64,000 bases of DNA from an uncultured Clostridia bacterium (lineage in GTDB: Bacteria > Bacillota > Clostridia > Oscillospirales > Oscillospiraceae): assembly GCA_946186375.1 (NCBI GenBank), contig CAMHMZ010000006.1:1-64000 (forward strand). Reading direction: 5' to 3'. Each line of letters begins with the position of its first letter. Position 1 is the stretch's first letter. Below, piece by piece: positions 43,767-53,732 of the stretch. The translations under genes were made by a program, and so were the position numbers. The notes beneath the pieces are model-generated. The model was not told where the DNA came from and ran no database searches. It was given only the letters and a program-made list of their open reading frames with translations.

Positions 43767-45023
43767 ATGGATCGGCAGATGACGCGCGGAGAGCAAAATC
43801 TGGTGCTGCTGCAGAGCCTGTTCCCCAGCGGGGAACAGGTCTATATCTGGTGCTACGACGACGAGGGAAGCTACGTCGCCTCCTCCTGTCCCGAGGAGGC
43901 GCGGGAGCTGCTGCAGCACTTTTTCCGTCTCTTCGGCGGCATGGAGAGGCTTCTCGCCTACGGCGGGGATGAGACGCTTACCGGGCCGCAGATCGTCGGC
44001 TCCCCCATCGGGATGCAGTGGGCGCTGAGCTATGAGAGCGAGCGGGATCGACGTCTTCTCTTCGTCGTCGGGCCCGTCTTCTATACCCGGCCCCTGGAAA
44101 GCCAGCTGCGCATCGCGCTGCGCCCCTATACGCACAAACGGGAGGAGGCGGCCTGGGCCTCGCAGCTCTTTCGCCTTCTGCCCGAGCTGCCCGTTCTCTC
44201 CTACGCCGTGTTCTCGCGCTATGCGATCATGGTGCACAACACGCTCACCGGGCAGCAGCTCGGGCTCGACGCGCTGGACACAGCCGCGGAGCGCGAGGAG
44301 GGGCAGCGCGTCGCCTCCGCCGGAGAGCGCGACCGCAGCAAGGTGTATCTCTCCGAGCGGGCCATGCTGCAGATGGTGCGCAACGGGGACATCAATTATT
44401 CGGCCGCTCTGCAGAACAGCTCCCTGATGAGCCCCGGCGTGCCGATCCGGGGGCAGGATCCCCTGCGGCAGATGAAGACCAGCATCCTCGTCTTCACGAC
44501 GCTCGTCACGCGCGCGGCCATGGAGGGCGGCCTCTCGCCCGAGATCGCCTATCCGCTGGGCGACAGCTATATCCAGGCGGCGGAGGACTGCCGGGACTCC
44601 GGGGATCTCTCCGCTCTGGCGTACACCATGTACCACGATTTCATCTATCGCGTCCATCATCTGCGAACCAATCCCAACTACTCCCACGCTATCCAGAAAT
44701 GCTGCGATTATATCGAGCTGAGTCTCGACAGAAAGATCCGCACGGCGGATCTCGCGGCGCTCGTGGGGTATACGGAGTATTATCTCACCGATAAATTCAA
44801 AAAAGAGACCGGGCAGTCGGTCTCAAGCTATATCCGCTATGCAAAGGTGGAGCGCGCCAAGCTGCTGCTGGAGTCCGGCGATCTGAGCGTGCGGGAGATC
44901 GCCGAGAAGCTCGCCTTCAACACCGTCAATTATTTCATCCAGAGCTTTCGCGACACCACCGGCTATACGCCCGCACAGTACCGGAAACATTTCCGATACG
45001 GTGAAAACGGCGCAGCAGAATAA
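43767..45023 (+). CDS. AraC-family transcriptional regulator of the glycan operon
   Basis: 418 residues. An N-terminal sensor region of about 300 residues without obvious family signature (MDRQMTRGEQNLVLLQSLF; DRRLLFVVGPVF) is followed by a C-terminal AraC DNA-binding pair of HTH motifs (about 320-412: RTADLAALVGYTEYYLTDKFKKETG, then SVREIAEKLAFNTVNYFIQSFRDTTGYTP). ATG at 43767 after GGAGG/GAGG; ATG 12 nt later is possible. Divergent from the seven-gene glycan operon. Confidence 0.84.
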   Translation: MDRQMTRGEQNLVLLQSLFPSGEQVYIWCYDDEGSYVASSCPEEARELLQHFFRLFGGMERLLAYGGDETLTGPQIVGSPIGMQWALSYESERDRRLLFVVGPVFYTRPLESQLRIALRPYTHKREEAAWASQLFRLLPELPVLSYAVFSRYAIMVHNTLTGQQLGLDALDTAAEREEGQRVASAGERDRSKVYLSERAMLQMVRNGDINYSAALQNSSLMSPGVPIRGQDPLRQMKTSILVFTTLVTRAAMEGGLSPEIAYPLGDSYIQAAEDCRDSGDLSALAYTMYHDFIYRVHHLRTNPNYSHAIQKCCDYIELSLDRKIRTADLAALVGYTEYYLTDKFKKETGQSVSSYIRYAKVERAKLLLESGDLSVREIAEKLAFNTVNYFIQSFRDTTGYTPAQYRKHFRYGENGAAE

Positions 45024-45031
45024 GCGCAGAA

Positions 45032-45069
45032 GCGCGGGAAGTCTGAACCGCTTCCCGCGCCTCTTTTTT
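45032..45069. terminator. Bidirectional terminator between AraC and araD
   Basis: GCGCGGGAAG / CTTCCCGCGC with a 9-nt loop and a plus-strand exit CTCTTTTTT. Confidence 0.8.
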
Positions 45070-45758
45070 CAGTTCTGCCCGTAATAGGCGTTTTTCCCGT
45101 GCTTGCGGAGATAGTGCTTGTCCAGCAGCTCCTGCTGCATCTTTCCGCGCTCGGGCGCGAGCAGCATGGCGTGCCAGTCCATGAAGGCGACCTCCTCCAT
45201 GACGACCGCGTTGTGCACCGCGTTCATGGGATCCGTCCCCCAGGCAAAGGGGCCATGGGAAAACACCAGCACCCCCGGCACCGCCGCGGGGTCAAGATCG
45301 GCAAAGGTCTCGATGATGACCTTGCCGGTCTCTTTTTCATATTCGCCGCCGATCTCCTGCGGCGTCATCGGACGCGTGCAGGGGATGGCGCCGTAGAAAT
45401 AGTCAGCCTGGGTGGTGCCCATGGCGGGGATCTCCCTGCCGGCCTGGGCAAAGGTGGTGGCCCAGCGCGAGTGCGTATGCACGACGCCGCCGCAGTCCGG
45501 GAAGGCCTTGTAGAGCTCGACGTGTGTGGGCGTGTCGCTCGAGGGCTTCCACTTCCCTTCCACGACGCGGCCGGAGAGATCCACGAGCACCATGTCCTCC
45601 GGCGTCATGCCCTCATAGGGCACGCCCGAGGGCTTGATGGTGACGAGCCCCGTCTCCCGGTCGATGCCGGAGACGTTGCCCCAGGTGAAGGTCACAAGGC
45701 CGTATTTCGGCAGAAGCAGGTTTGCCTCGCACACGGTTTTTTTCAGTTCCTCCAGCAT
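45069..45758 (-). CDS. araD: L-ribulose-5-phosphate 4-epimerase
   Basis: 229-residue class II aldolase-fold epimerase that converts L-ribulose 5-phosphate to D-xylulose 5-phosphate. Seen: [26 protein letters not shown] in parts ([22 protein letters not shown]), [14 protein letters not shown], zinc [14 protein letters not shown] (about 95-108), and FSHGPFAWG with the third zinc His. Start ATG at 45758 overlaps the kinase stop (ATGA). The end reads [16 protein letters not shown], usual for AraD. Last gene of the operon. Confidence 0.94.
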   Translation of the reverse strand: MLEELKKTVCEANLLLPKYGLVTFTWGNVSGIDRETGLVTIKPSGVPYEGMTPEDMVLVDLSGRVVEGKWKPSSDTPTHVELYKAFPDCGGVVHTHSRWATTFAQAGREIPAMGTTQADYFYGAIPCTRPMTPQEIGGEYEKETGKVIIETFADLDPAAVPGVLVFSHGPFAWGTDPMNAVHNAVVMEEVAFMDWHAMLLAPERGKMQQELLDKHYLRKHGKNAYYGQN

Positions 45759-47314
45759 CAGAGCACCTCCACGGCTTTCTTCTCCAGAGGCAGCGCCTTC
45801 CGGTAGCGCTCCAGGAAGGCGTTGAAGCCCGCGATCTCCTCCTCGCTCGCCTTGAGCGTGGAGGACCTGGCGCCGGCAAAGACGCGCCTGTCCAGATAAT
45901 CCGGCAGGGTCTCGCCCTCGTCCTTCCATAGCATGTAAGCCGTCAGCAGCGCCATGCCGTAGGGGCCGCCCTCGCCCGCCGTCTCCATGACAGAGACCGG
46001 CGCGCCGACAGCCGCGGAGAGCATCCGCTGGCCGACCTCCGGCGTCTTGAAGAAGCCGCCGTGGCCGTAGAGCCGCTCGATCGGCACCTGTTCCTCCTGC
46101 GTGAGGATATCGAGGCCGATCTTGAGCGTCGCGAGCGCGGAGAGCAGATGCGTGCGCATGAAGTTTGCCAGCGTGAAGCGGGCGTTGGGCGTTCTGGCGA
46201 AGACCGGGCGGCCCTCGTCGAGATCGGTGACGCCCTCGCCGGAGAAGTAGTTATAGCTCAGAAGGCCGCCGCAGTCGGCCTCGCCCTCGAGCGCCTTGCG
46301 GAAAAGGCGGGTGAAGAGCTCGCCCTTCGGGACGTTCTGTCCGAGAAGCTCGCAGAGCTCCGAGAAGAGGGAGACCCAGGCGTTGATGTCCGAGGTGCAG
46401 TTGTTGCAGTGGACCATGGCCACGGGCAGGCCGTCGGGTGTGGTGACCATGTCGATCTCGCGGTGCACGCCAAGGGGCCTGTCCGTGACGATCATGGCAA
46501 AGTCACTCGTCCCGGCGGAGACGTTGCCGGTTTTGACGCGCACGGAATTCGTCGCGGCCATGCCGGTTCCCGCATCTCCTTCACAGGGGGCGACGGGGAT
46601 GCCAGCCTCGAGCGTGCCGGAGGGATCCAGGAGACGCGCGCCCGCTTCGGTGAGCGTGCCGCCGCTCTCCCCCGCGAGCAGGACGCGGGGCAGGATCGTA
46701 CGCAGATCGACGCCCGTCAGCTCCCGGAAGCGCGCGAGCATCGTCTCGTCATAGTCGCGCGCCGCGCTGTCAATGGGGAACATACCGCTGGCCTCGCCCA
46801 CGCCCATGAGCTTTTCGCCGGTGAGCTGCCAGTGGATATAGCCCGCGAGCGTCGTCAAAAAGGCGATGTCCTTCACATGCTCCTCGCCGTTGAGCATGGC
46901 CTGATACAAATGGGCGATGCTCCAGCGCTGGGGGATGTTGAAGCGGAAGAGCTCGCTAAGCTTTTCGGCGGCCGGGCCCGTCATGGTGTTGCGCCAGGTG
47001 CGAAACTCCGCCAGCTGCTTTCCGTCCTTGTCAAAGGGCAGATAGCCGTGCATCATGGCCGAGACGCCGATCGCGCCGACGCGCGTCAGCTCCAGGCCGT
47101 ATTTCTCCTTCACGTCCGCGCGCAGTGCCGCAAAGCAGGCCTGCAGACCGCTGTGGATCTCCTCCATGGAGTAGGTCCAGACGCCGTCAACAAGTCGGTT
47201 TTCCCACTCGTGGTCGCCCATGGCGACCGGCAGGTGCCGCTCGTCGATCAGCACGGCCTTGATGCGGGTCGAGCCGAGCTCGATGCCGAGGACGGTATTC
47301 TTCAGTTCCATCAT
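45758..47314 (-). CDS. FGGY-family carbohydrate kinase (ribulokinase-like)
   Basis: 518-residue two-domain sugar kinase. Seen: [20 protein letters not shown] (N-terminal phosphate loop), [38 protein letters not shown] and the second-domain [15 protein letters not shown] and [12 protein letters not shown]. It belongs to a distinctive FGGY group found beside AraD and FucI-like proteins. By position it should phosphorylate the ketose that AraD then epimerises (L-ribulose or a similar sugar). Overlaps the isomerase stop by 4 nt and araD by 3 nt. Confidence 0.82.
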   Translation of the reverse strand: MMELKNTVLGIELGSTRIKAVLIDERHLPVAMGDHEWENRLVDGVWTYSMEEIHSGLQACFAALRADVKEKYGLELTRVGAIGVSAMMHGYLPFDKDGKQLAEFRTWRNTMTGPAAEKLSELFRFNIPQRWSIAHLYQAMLNGEEHVKDIAFLTTLAGYIHWQLTGEKLMGVGEASGMFPIDSAARDYDETMLARFRELTGVDLRTILPRVLLAGESGGTLTEAGARLLDPSGTLEAGIPVAPCEGDAGTGMAATNSVRVKTGNVSAGTSDFAMIVTDRPLGVHREIDMVTTPDGLPVAMVHCNNCTSDINAWVSLFSELCELLGQNVPKGELFTRLFRKALEGEADCGGLLSYNYFSGEGVTDLDEGRPVFARTPNARFTLANFMRTHLLSALATLKIGLDILTQEEQVPIERLYGHGGFFKTPEVGQRMLSAAVGAPVSVMETAGEGGPYGMALLTAYMLWKDEGETLPDYLDRRVFAGARSSTLKASEEEIAGFNAFLERYRKALPLEKKAVEVL

Positions 47315-48786
47315 GCGAAGGGATTCTCCGTGGGATAGGGCAGGCTCTTGGGCCGGTTGTAGCCGATGTCGCCCACGCCGAGGAACTTGAAGACTTCAAA
47401 GAGCGCCTTGCCGTGATGGCCGAAGGCCACCGCGCCGTGGTGCGGAAAGCGCTTCTGGATCAGCACATGGCGGTAGAAGCGGCCCATCTCATGGATGGCG
47501 AAGACGCCGATGCCGCCGAAGCTCGTCGTGGCGACGGGGAGCACCTCGCCCTCGGCGATGTAGGCGCGCAGTGTGCCCTCGCTGTCGCACTGGAGGCGGT
47601 AGAAGGTGATCTCACCGGGGGCGATGTCGCCCTCGAGCGTGCCGCGGGTAAAGTCGGGCTCGCTGCCTTCCGGCTCGAGCAGACGGTGCTGAATGAGCTG
47701 ATACTTCACCGCGCGGTCGGCGCACATCTTGCAGGAGGGCGTGTTGCCGCAGTGGAAGCCCATGAAGGTGTCGGTGAGGCTGTAGTCGAACTTGCCCTTG
47801 ATCTGGCTCTCCCACATCTGGGCGGGGACGGAGTTGTTGATGTCGAGGATGGTGACGGCGTCCTGGCTGATGCAGGCGCCGATGTACTCGCTCAGCGCGC
47901 CGTAGATATCGACCTCGCAGCTGACGGGGATGCCGCGCGCGGCGAGACGGGAGTTGACGAAGCAGGGCTCAAAGCCGAACTGCTCCGGGAAGGCGGGCCA
48001 GCACTTGTCCGCGAAGGCCACGTACTTGCGCGCGCCCTTGTGCTCCTCCGCCCAGTCGAGCAGGGTCAGCTCGAACTGCGCCATGCGCGGAAGCAATTCG
48101 GGGAAATACCTGCCCTCGCCCATCTCTTTGGCCATGTCCTCGCAGACGGCGGGGATGCGCTTGTCGCCGGCGTGGGCCTTGTAGCTGACGAGGAGGTCCA
48201 GCTCGGAGTTCTCCTCGATCTCCACGCCGATCTCATACAGGCCCTTGATGGGCGCGTTGCAGGCGAAGAAATCCTGCGGACGCGGGCCGAAGGTGATGAT
48301 CTTGAGGTTCTTCACGCCGATGATCGCGCGGGCGATGGGCACGAAGTCGGCGATCATGGCGGCGATATCGTCCGCTGTGCCGACGGGGTATTCGGGGATG
48401 TAGCCCTGCAGATGGCGCATGCCGAGGTTGTAGGAGCAGTTGAGCATGCCGCAGTAGGCGTCGCCGCGGCCGTTGATGAGGTCGCCGTCGCCCTCGGCCG
48501 CCGCCACGAACATGCAGGGGCCGTCAAAATTCTTGGCGATCAGCGTCTCGGGGGTCTCGGGGCCGAAGTTGCCGAGGAAGACAACGAGCGCATTGCAGTC
48601 AGCGGCCTTGACGTCCGCGACAGCCTTGAGCATGTCCTTCTCGTTTTCGACGGTGACGGGGCACTCGTAAAGGCCGCCCCTGCAGGCCTTGACGATGGCT
48701 TCGCGGCGCTGGATCGACAGGCCGATCGGGAAGCAGTCGCGGGAGACGGCGATCATGCCGAGCTTTACTTCGGGGATGTTCTGCAT
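47311..48786 (-). CDS. L-fucose/L-arabinose isomerase-family protein
   Basis: 491 residues with the FucI/AraA fold: [23 protein letters not shown] at the N-terminus, [54 protein letters not shown] in parts, metal-site region [31 protein letters not shown], and C-terminal [13 protein letters not shown]. Probably isomerises an aldose (L-arabinose, L-fucose or D-arabinose) to the ketose used by the adjacent kinase. Not the classical AraA length or motif set, so the sugar is uncertain. Confidence 0.8.
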   Translation of the reverse strand: MQNIPEVKLGMIAVSRDCFPIGLSIQRREAIVKACRGGLYECPVTVENEKDMLKAVADVKAADCNALVVFLGNFGPETPETLIAKNFDGPCMFVAAAEGDGDLINGRGDAYCGMLNCSYNLGMRHLQGYIPEYPVGTADDIAAMIADFVPIARAIIGVKNLKIITFGPRPQDFFACNAPIKGLYEIGVEIEENSELDLLVSYKAHAGDKRIPAVCEDMAKEMGEGRYFPELLPRMAQFELTLLDWAEEHKGARKYVAFADKCWPAFPEQFGFEPCFVNSRLAARGIPVSCEVDIYGALSEYIGACISQDAVTILDINNSVPAQMWESQIKGKFDYSLTDTFMGFHCGNTPSCKMCADRAVKYQLIQHRLLEPEGSEPDFTRGTLEGDIAPGEITFYRLQCDSEGTLRAYIAEGEVLPVATTSFGGIGVFAIHEMGRFYRHVLIQKRFPHHGAVAFGHHGKALFEVFKFLGVGDIGYNRPKSLPYPTENPFA

Positions 48787-48799
48787 ATTGGTTTCCTCC

Positions 48800-49432
48800 T
48801 TAATCTATTTCAATGTCGATATTGCGTCCGCGAAGTCCGATGTGCGCGCCCTCGCGGCCCTGTTTGGAGTCCGGATGGGCCAGCAGCCACTTGTTGCGGG
48901 CCGTCATCCATTTGTCCTCTTCACATTTCGGCTCAAAGGCCGGCATGTCCGTGTTGGTGCCCTTCGGCAGCACCACCGCCACGCGAAAGCCCTCCTTCGC
49001 GTCGGTGTGGCAGGGGGCAAAGTGGAGCGTTGTCGCATAGACCTCCACCGGCACGCCCGCGGGGATCCGGAAGGCCCGGACCTTGTCGGTGTCCAGGACG
49101 CCGTTTACGATCTCGCTGCGCTGCGCCAGCAGCAGCACGAAATCTCCGGTGCCGAGATTTACCTCGCTGTCGCGGTGATACTCGAGGCAGTTAAGCTTCG
49201 TGTTGCGCCCCCAGCACATGCCGAGCTGAACGGGCATGCCGCCGTAGGCGCGGTCCCGGAAATCAGCGAACACGGCGCACGCCTCGAGGCTGTCAATTCC
49301 GGGGGCGTATTTCGTGCCCTCGGCAGGCAGCTCGATGCGCTCCATGGCCGCCAGGAGCTCGGCGCAGTCGTAGCCCTCCAGCACCTGCCCGTAGGCCTTG
49401 AACAGAGGATCAGTGACGGAATAGATCTGCAT
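48800..49432 (-). CDS. DUF4867-family protein (cupin-like)
   Basis: 210 residues, resembling the DUF4867 proteins that accompany FucI-like isomerases. A cupin-style core is suggested by CLEYHRDSEVNLGTGDFVLLLA, FRIPAGVPVEVYATTLHFAPC and VAVVLPKGTN. The His/Glu placement recalls metal-binding sugar mutarotases or isomerases, but no function is established as far as I know. ATG at 49432; 13 nt upstream of the isomerase. Operon position suggests it prepares or anomerises the same sugar. Confidence 0.68.
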   Translation of the reverse strand: MQIYSVTDPLFKAYGQVLEGYDCAELLAAMERIELPAEGTKYAPGIDSLEACAVFADFRDRAYGGMPVQLGMCWGRNTKLNCLEYHRDSEVNLGTGDFVLLLAQRSEIVNGVLDTDKVRAFRIPAGVPVEVYATTLHFAPCHTDAKEGFRVAVVLPKGTNTDMPAFEPKCEEDKWMTARNKWLLAHPDSKQGREGAHIGLRGRNIDIEID

Positions 49433-49473
49433 GAATGTACCTCCTGTTTTGATCAGAATACGGTTTTACCGAT

Positions 49474-50949
49474 TTATCCGAGCTTCGGGAAAACGTTTTT
49501 CAGCGCGGGATAGAGCTGCCGGAAGGCCTGATACTTCGCTTCATACCGGGCGGCAAGCTCCTTCTCCGGCTGCACGCGCTCAGTGACGCGCACGAGCGCG
49601 CGGGCACAGGCCCAGACGCTCTCATAGGCCCCGCAGCCGACCATGGCGAGCATCGCCGCGCCGTAGCCCGGGCCCTCCTCGGTCTGCGGGATCTCCAGCC
49701 GGAGGTTCAGGACGTTGGCGAGGATCGTCCGCCACAGAGGCGAGCGCGCGCCGCCGCCGCAGAGCTTGCTGCTCTCGATCGTGAGGCCGAGGCTCTTGGC
49801 GACCTCGAAGCTGTCGCGGATCGCGAAAGCCACGCCCTCCAGCACGGCCTGCACCAGATCCTCGCGCCGGGTGTCCATCGAAAGGCCGATGAAGCAGCCG
49901 CGCGCGTCGGTGTCGTTGATGGGGCTGCGCTCGCCCATCAGATAGGGCAGGAACATCACACGGTTTCTGCCGAGACGCTCCGGTGTGATGTCCGCCTGCT
50001 CGGCCGCGTAGTCCTTCGTGCGCAGGATCTCGTCGCAGAACCACTTGTTGCAGCTGGCCGCGGAGAGCATGCAGCCCATCAGATGCCAACCGCCGTCGGC
50101 ATGGGCAAATGCGTGCAGCGCGTTGTGCGGATCGACCCCGAAATGCCGGGAGGAAATGAAGAGCGTGCCGGAGGTGCCGAGGGAGATGTTGCAGCCGCCC
50201 TCGCCCACGACGCCGGTCCCGACCGCGGCGGCGGCGTTGTCCCCCGCTCCGGCCACGACCTTGACGTCCTCCGGCAGTCCCAGTGAGCGCGCAAGCGCCG
50301 GCTTGATTTTTCCGATGACCTCATAGCTCTCAAAGAGGCGCGGCATCTGCTCCTCGCGCACTGAGCAGATCTCCAGCATCTCCTGCGACCAGCGGCGCTC
50401 GGCCACGTTCAGCAGGAGCATGCCGCTGGCGTCGGAATAATCGCAGGCGTGGACGCCGGTCAGCATATAGTTTACATAATCCTTCGGCAGCATGATCTTC
50501 GCAATGCGTGCGAAGTTTTCCGGCTCGTGCTGTTTCATCCAGAGGAGCTTCGGCGCGGTGAAGCCCGCAAAGGCGATGTTGGCGGTGAGAGAAGAGAGCT
50601 TCTCCTTGCCGACCGCGCTGTTGAGCCAGGCCGTCTCCTCCGCTGTGCGCCCGTCGTTCCAGAGGATGGCGGGGCGGATGACCCGATCCTCCGCGTCCAG
50701 CGCCACGAGGCCGTGCATCTGGCCGCCGACGCCGAGGCCGCGCACTTCGGACGCGTCAAAGCCGCACAGCAGCTCCTTCAGGCCGCTCAGCACAGCCTCC
50801 CACCAGTCCTCCGGCCTCTGCTCGGACCAGCCGGGCTGCGGGAACAGCAGCGGGTATTCTTTTGTAACACGGTTCAGGATCCTCCCGTCGTCCTCCGTCA
50901 GCAGAAGCTTGACGGCGGAGGTCCCCAGATCGACGCCGATCGTCATCAT
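49474..50949 (-). CDS. xylB: Xylulokinase
   Basis: 491-residue FGGY kinase phosphorylating D-xylulose to xylulose 5-phosphate. Seen: GVDLGTSAVKLLLTEDDGRIL, QPGWSEQRPEDWW, GVGGQMHGLVALD (the family MHG motif), ILWNDGRTAEE, GAGDNAAAAVGTG and SLGTSGTLF, with LCGGGARSPLWRTI in the ATP domain. All are typical of XylB. First gene of the operon, with promoter at 51018-51047. Starts ATGATG at 50949. Confidence 0.88.
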   Translation of the reverse strand: MMTIGVDLGTSAVKLLLTEDDGRILNRVTKEYPLLFPQPGWSEQRPEDWWEAVLSGLKELLCGFDASEVRGLGVGGQMHGLVALDAEDRVIRPAILWNDGRTAEETAWLNSAVGKEKLSSLTANIAFAGFTAPKLLWMKQHEPENFARIAKIMLPKDYVNYMLTGVHACDYSDASGMLLLNVAERRWSQEMLEICSVREEQMPRLFESYEVIGKIKPALARSLGLPEDVKVVAGAGDNAAAAVGTGVVGEGGCNISLGTSGTLFISSRHFGVDPHNALHAFAHADGGWHLMGCMLSAASCNKWFCDEILRTKDYAAEQADITPERLGRNRVMFLPYLMGERSPINDTDARGCFIGLSMDTRREDLVQAVLEGVAFAIRDSFEVAKSLGLTIESSKLCGGGARSPLWRTILANVLNLRLEIPQTEEGPGYGAAMLAMVGCGAYESVWACARALVRVTERVQPEKELAARYEAKYQAFRQLYPALKNVFPKLG

Positions 50950-51017
50950 ACGCGTTCCCTCTCTCCCTTTCTTTCTTCCCGCGCAAACGCGGAGAGCATA
51001 TTTTTCATTCTGTTGAT

Positions 51018-51047
51018 ATTTTAATCATTCTGCACGGGGAATGTAAA
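51018..51047 (-). promoter_or_regulatory. xylB operon promoter
   Basis: TTTACA (51047-51042), 18-bp spacer, TAAAAT (51023-51018) on the minus strand. Direct repeats TTTTCGTCG at 51092-51100 and 51110-51118 lie 45-75 bp upstream and may bind the adjacent AraC protein. Confidence 0.5.
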
Positions 51048-51153
51048 GGACAGAACTGCTTTTTTTATTAGACGATTTTGATCTTTTTGCGTTTTCGTCG
51101 CTTTTGCTATTTTCGTCGATCATTTCTGTGCAAATTGCCGAACGGCAAGGGGA

Positions 51154-51181
51154 AGCCCCGCCGACAGGCAGCGGCGGGGCT
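51154..51181 (-). terminator. Terminator-like hairpin after the AraC gene
   Basis: AGCCCCGCC / GGCGGGGCT with a 10-nt loop, 7 nt past the AraC stop. The U-tract is poor, so part of transcription may continue into xylB. Confidence 0.5.
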
Positions 51182-51188
51182 GTTGTGA

Positions 51189-52109
51189 TCAGAGGCTCTG
51201 CAGGAGCTTCAGGCTCTCCTCCCTTGTATAAAAGCGCTCGAGCGAATGCTCTCTGCGCTGCTGTTCGCTCTCCTCCGTCGGCGGGCTTTTTTTGCTGTAC
51301 TGCTCCGGCGTCAGACCGCTTTCGCGCTTGAAGCAGCTGGAAAAATAGCGGTAATCGGAAAAGCCGCACTCCTCGCAGATATCGATCATGCGTTTGCCGC
51401 CTGCGGCGATCATCCGGCAAGCCGCGTGAAAGCGGACGGAATTGACATAGTCCTGAAAGCCCTGGTTGAGATTGGCCTTCAGAAAGCGGGACATATAGCT
51501 GACGGAACAGTTCTCCCGCTCAGCAAACTCCTCCAGACTGATTTTCCGGGGGTAGTTCTCCTCGACATAGCGCAAAAAGCGATCCATGCGCTCGTTTCTC
51601 CGGTCGGCATGGCGGAGCTCCTCGTCGCTCAGGCGGCGCACCGGGAGTTTTCCGAGCAGCTCGCTCAGGATCCGGGCGCAGCCCTCGACGCATTGCAGCT
51701 CGTAAAAGGCGCCGCCCTCCAGATAGGCTGCCATCAGCTCCTTCATCCACACGCGCAGCTTCTCCCGGCTTTCCCCGTCGAGATAGTCCCGGATCAGATA
51801 GCTGTCGGCCGTGAGGCTGGACAGCGCCGGGTCGGCAAGCGCGAAGACCTGCGGAGAGATCTGAAGGCAGAGGAAGGTGGCCGCACCGTCCTTCCCGCGA
51901 AATTCGTGGATCTGGCGGGGCGGAAACAGGCAGAGCTCCCCTTTTTTGCAGAGCGTCTCCTGCTGGCCGCTGTTGACGGTCAGCGCGCCGTCCGTGATCC
52001 AGATGAGCTCCCACTCCGGGTGGAAATGCGGCGTGCGATATTCGACCGTGTCAAAAAAGGCGCTGATCCCGCCGACCTTTGCGTGTCGGATGATCTCAAG
52101 CTCACTCAC
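51189..52109 (-). CDS. AraC-family transcriptional regulator of the xylB-araD operon
   Basis: 306 residues. Cupin sensor domain (about 15-95: YRTPHFHPEWELIWITDGALTVNSG in parts, FPPRQIHEF) and C-terminal AraC HTH pair (about 185-285: SLEEFAERENCSVSYMSRFLKANLN, then MIDICEECGFSDYRYFSSCFKRESGLTPEQY in parts). GTG start at 52109, following AAGGAGGGGAGG. Immediately upstream of xylB on the same strand. Confidence 0.85.
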   Translation of the reverse strand: MSELEIIRHAKVGGISAFFDTVEYRTPHFHPEWELIWITDGALTVNSGQQETLCKKGELCLFPPRQIHEFRGKDGAATFLCLQISPQVFALADPALSSLTADSYLIRDYLDGESREKLRVWMKELMAAYLEGGAFYELQCVEGCARILSELLGKLPVRRLSDEELRHADRRNERMDRFLRYVEENYPRKISLEEFAERENCSVSYMSRFLKANLNQGFQDYVNSVRFHAACRMIAAGGKRMIDICEECGFSDYRYFSSCFKRESGLTPEQYSKKSPPTEESEQQRREHSLERFYTREESLKLLQSL

Positions 52110-52164
52110 GGGCCTCCCCTCCTTTTGTTCAGTGTATCATAAGATCGTCCTTCCGGCAAGGCGA

Positions 52165-52190
52165 AGGCCCCGGAGAACTCCCCGGGGCCT
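52165..52190 (-). terminator. GC-rich hairpin after moaB (possible terminator)
   Basis: AGGCCCCGG / CCGGGGCCT with an 8-nt loop, about 80 nt past the moaB stop; no strong U-tract. The sequence between it and moaB shows no gene. Confidence 0.4.
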
Positions 52191-52270
52191 GAAAAGGACT
52201 TCTGCCCATCGCAGACATTAACTGCAAAGAGATCCGTTACGGCTCCCTTGCTTGCACCAGCAGCAGTGCC

Positions 52271-52768
52271 TTACTTCTGCTTCCGGTCGTTGGAGCGATC
52301 CGCGCTGAGCATCTCCACGGCGTGGCCGAGTGCGCCGAGCACTGCCTGCAGGCTTTCCCGCGCGGCCTTTTCGCTGCCGGGGAGATTGACAATGAGGGTG
52401 CTGCCGCGAAGGCCCGCGGCGCTGCGGCTCAGGCAAGCGCGCTGCGTGATCTGAAGACCCGCCCAGCGCATGGCCTCCGGAATGCCGGGGGTCTCGCGCT
52501 CCACGACGGCGAGCGTAGCCTCCGGGGTGACGTCATGCGGCGAAAAGCCCGTGCCGCCCGTCGTCACGACAAGGGGGATCCGCTTTTCGTCGGCGCAGGC
52601 GATGAGCTCGGCGCTGATGAGCTCCCGTTCGTCCGGGAGGAGGCTCGTATAACAGACCTCAAAGCCCGCCTCCTGCAGCAGGCTTATCACAGCAGGGCCT
52701 CCGCTGTCCGCGCGCTCACCGCGGAAGCATTTGCCGCTAACCGTGATGACTGCCGCTTTGTAAGACAT
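52271..52768 (-). CDS. moaB: MogA/MoaB-family molybdopterin biosynthesis protein
   Basis: 165 residues. Family members adenylylate molybdopterin before metal insertion. Seen: AAVITVSGKCFRGERADSGGPAV at the N-terminus in parts (TVSDK-type loop), LVVTTGGTGFSPHDVTPEAT (the GGTG molybdopterin-binding motif, about 68-87) and STLIVNLPGSEKAARESL. Four nt after moaA. Confidence 0.88.
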   Translation of the reverse strand: MSYKAAVITVSGKCFRGERADSGGPAVISLLQEAGFEVCYTSLLPDERELISAELIACADEKRIPLVVTTGGTGFSPHDVTPEATLAVVERETPGIPEAMRWAGLQITQRACLSRSAAGLRGSTLIVNLPGSEKAARESLQAVLGALGHAVEMLSADRSNDRKQK

Positions 52769-52771
52769 GCT

Positions 52772-53725
52772 CTACCCTCCGATCCGGTTCATGGCGCGAT
52801 TGGCCCGGCTGGGTTCGGCGTAATTGAGCTCGCCGTGCCACTTCGGCTTGGCGAGGATCGCCTGCCGGAGCTTTTCGCGCATCTCCTCTTCCGTGCAGCC
52901 CTTGATCGACACTTCTTCCGGCGAATGCAGACAAGGCTTGATCTTGCCGTCGGCCGTAATGCGCAGCCGGTTGCACGCGGCGCAAAAATGCGCGCTCACG
53001 GGGCTGATGAGGCCGACGTTCCCCAGCGCACCGGGCAGGCGATAAAGCTTTGCCACGCCCCCGTCGGGCGCGACAGGCTCCAGCTCCGGAAGGGCTTCTG
53101 TCACGGCGGTATAGGGGAGGAAGGCCTCGGGGCCGAAGACCTCCCGATCGACCATCGGCATGAGCTCGATAAAGCGGACATCCAGCGGATAGCGGCGCGT
53201 CAGCTCCGCGAGAGCCGGGATCTCGTCGTCGTTGAAGCCGCCGATCAGCACGGCGTTGAGCTTGATCTTTTCAAAGCCCGCGTCCAGACCCGCGCGGATC
53301 CCGGCGACGGCCTCGCTCAGCTCGCCGCAGCGGGTGATCGCGCGGTATTTCTCCGCGTCGAGCGTATCCAGACTGATGTTAAGGCGGCTGACGCCCGCCG
53401 CGCGCAGCGGCCGCGCCAGCTTTGGCAGGAGCGTGCCGTTCGTGGTAAGGCAGACTTCTCCGATCCCCTCCACCGCGGCCGCTTTTGCGCAGAGTGAAAC
53501 GATATTCGGCCAGGCGAGCGGCTCTCCGCCCGTCAGGCGCAGCTTTGTGACGCCGAGCGAGGCTGCCGCGCGTACCGCCGCAAGCATCTCCTCCTGCGTC
53601 AGCATCTCCTCGTGCCGCTTTTTGCACACGCCGTCCTCCGGCATGCAGTAGCGGCAGCGCAGGTTGCACCGCTCCGTCACCGAAAGGCGCAGATAGCTGA
53701 TCTCGCGCCCGAAAAGGTCTTTCAT
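52772..53725 (-). CDS. moaA: GTP 3',8-cyclase (radical SAM), molybdenum cofactor step 1
   Basis: 317-residue radical-SAM enzyme making 3',8-cyclo-GTP from GTP. N-terminal cluster CxxxCxxC (Cys20, 24, 27 in TERCNLRCRYC), LRLTGGEPL, C-terminal second cluster CAACNRLRITADGKIKPCL, and the C-terminal Gly-Gly (NRIGG), which is functionally required in known MoaA. ATG at 53725 chosen (MKDLFGREISYLRLS). 7 nt after the flavin-reductase gene. moaC and moeA are not in the window. Confidence 0.93.
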   Translation of the reverse strand: MKDLFGREISYLRLSVTERCNLRCRYCMPEDGVCKKRHEEMLTQEEMLAAVRAAASLGVTKLRLTGGEPLAWPNIVSLCAKAAAVEGIGEVCLTTNGTLLPKLARPLRAAGVSRLNISLDTLDAEKYRAITRCGELSEAVAGIRAGLDAGFEKIKLNAVLIGGFNDDEIPALAELTRRYPLDVRFIELMPMVDREVFGPEAFLPYTAVTEALPELEPVAPDGGVAKLYRLPGALGNVGLISPVSAHFCAACNRLRITADGKIKPCLHSPEEVSIKGCTEEEMREKLRQAILAKPKWHGELNYAEPSRANRAMNRIGG

Positions 53726-53732
53726 CCGTTCC

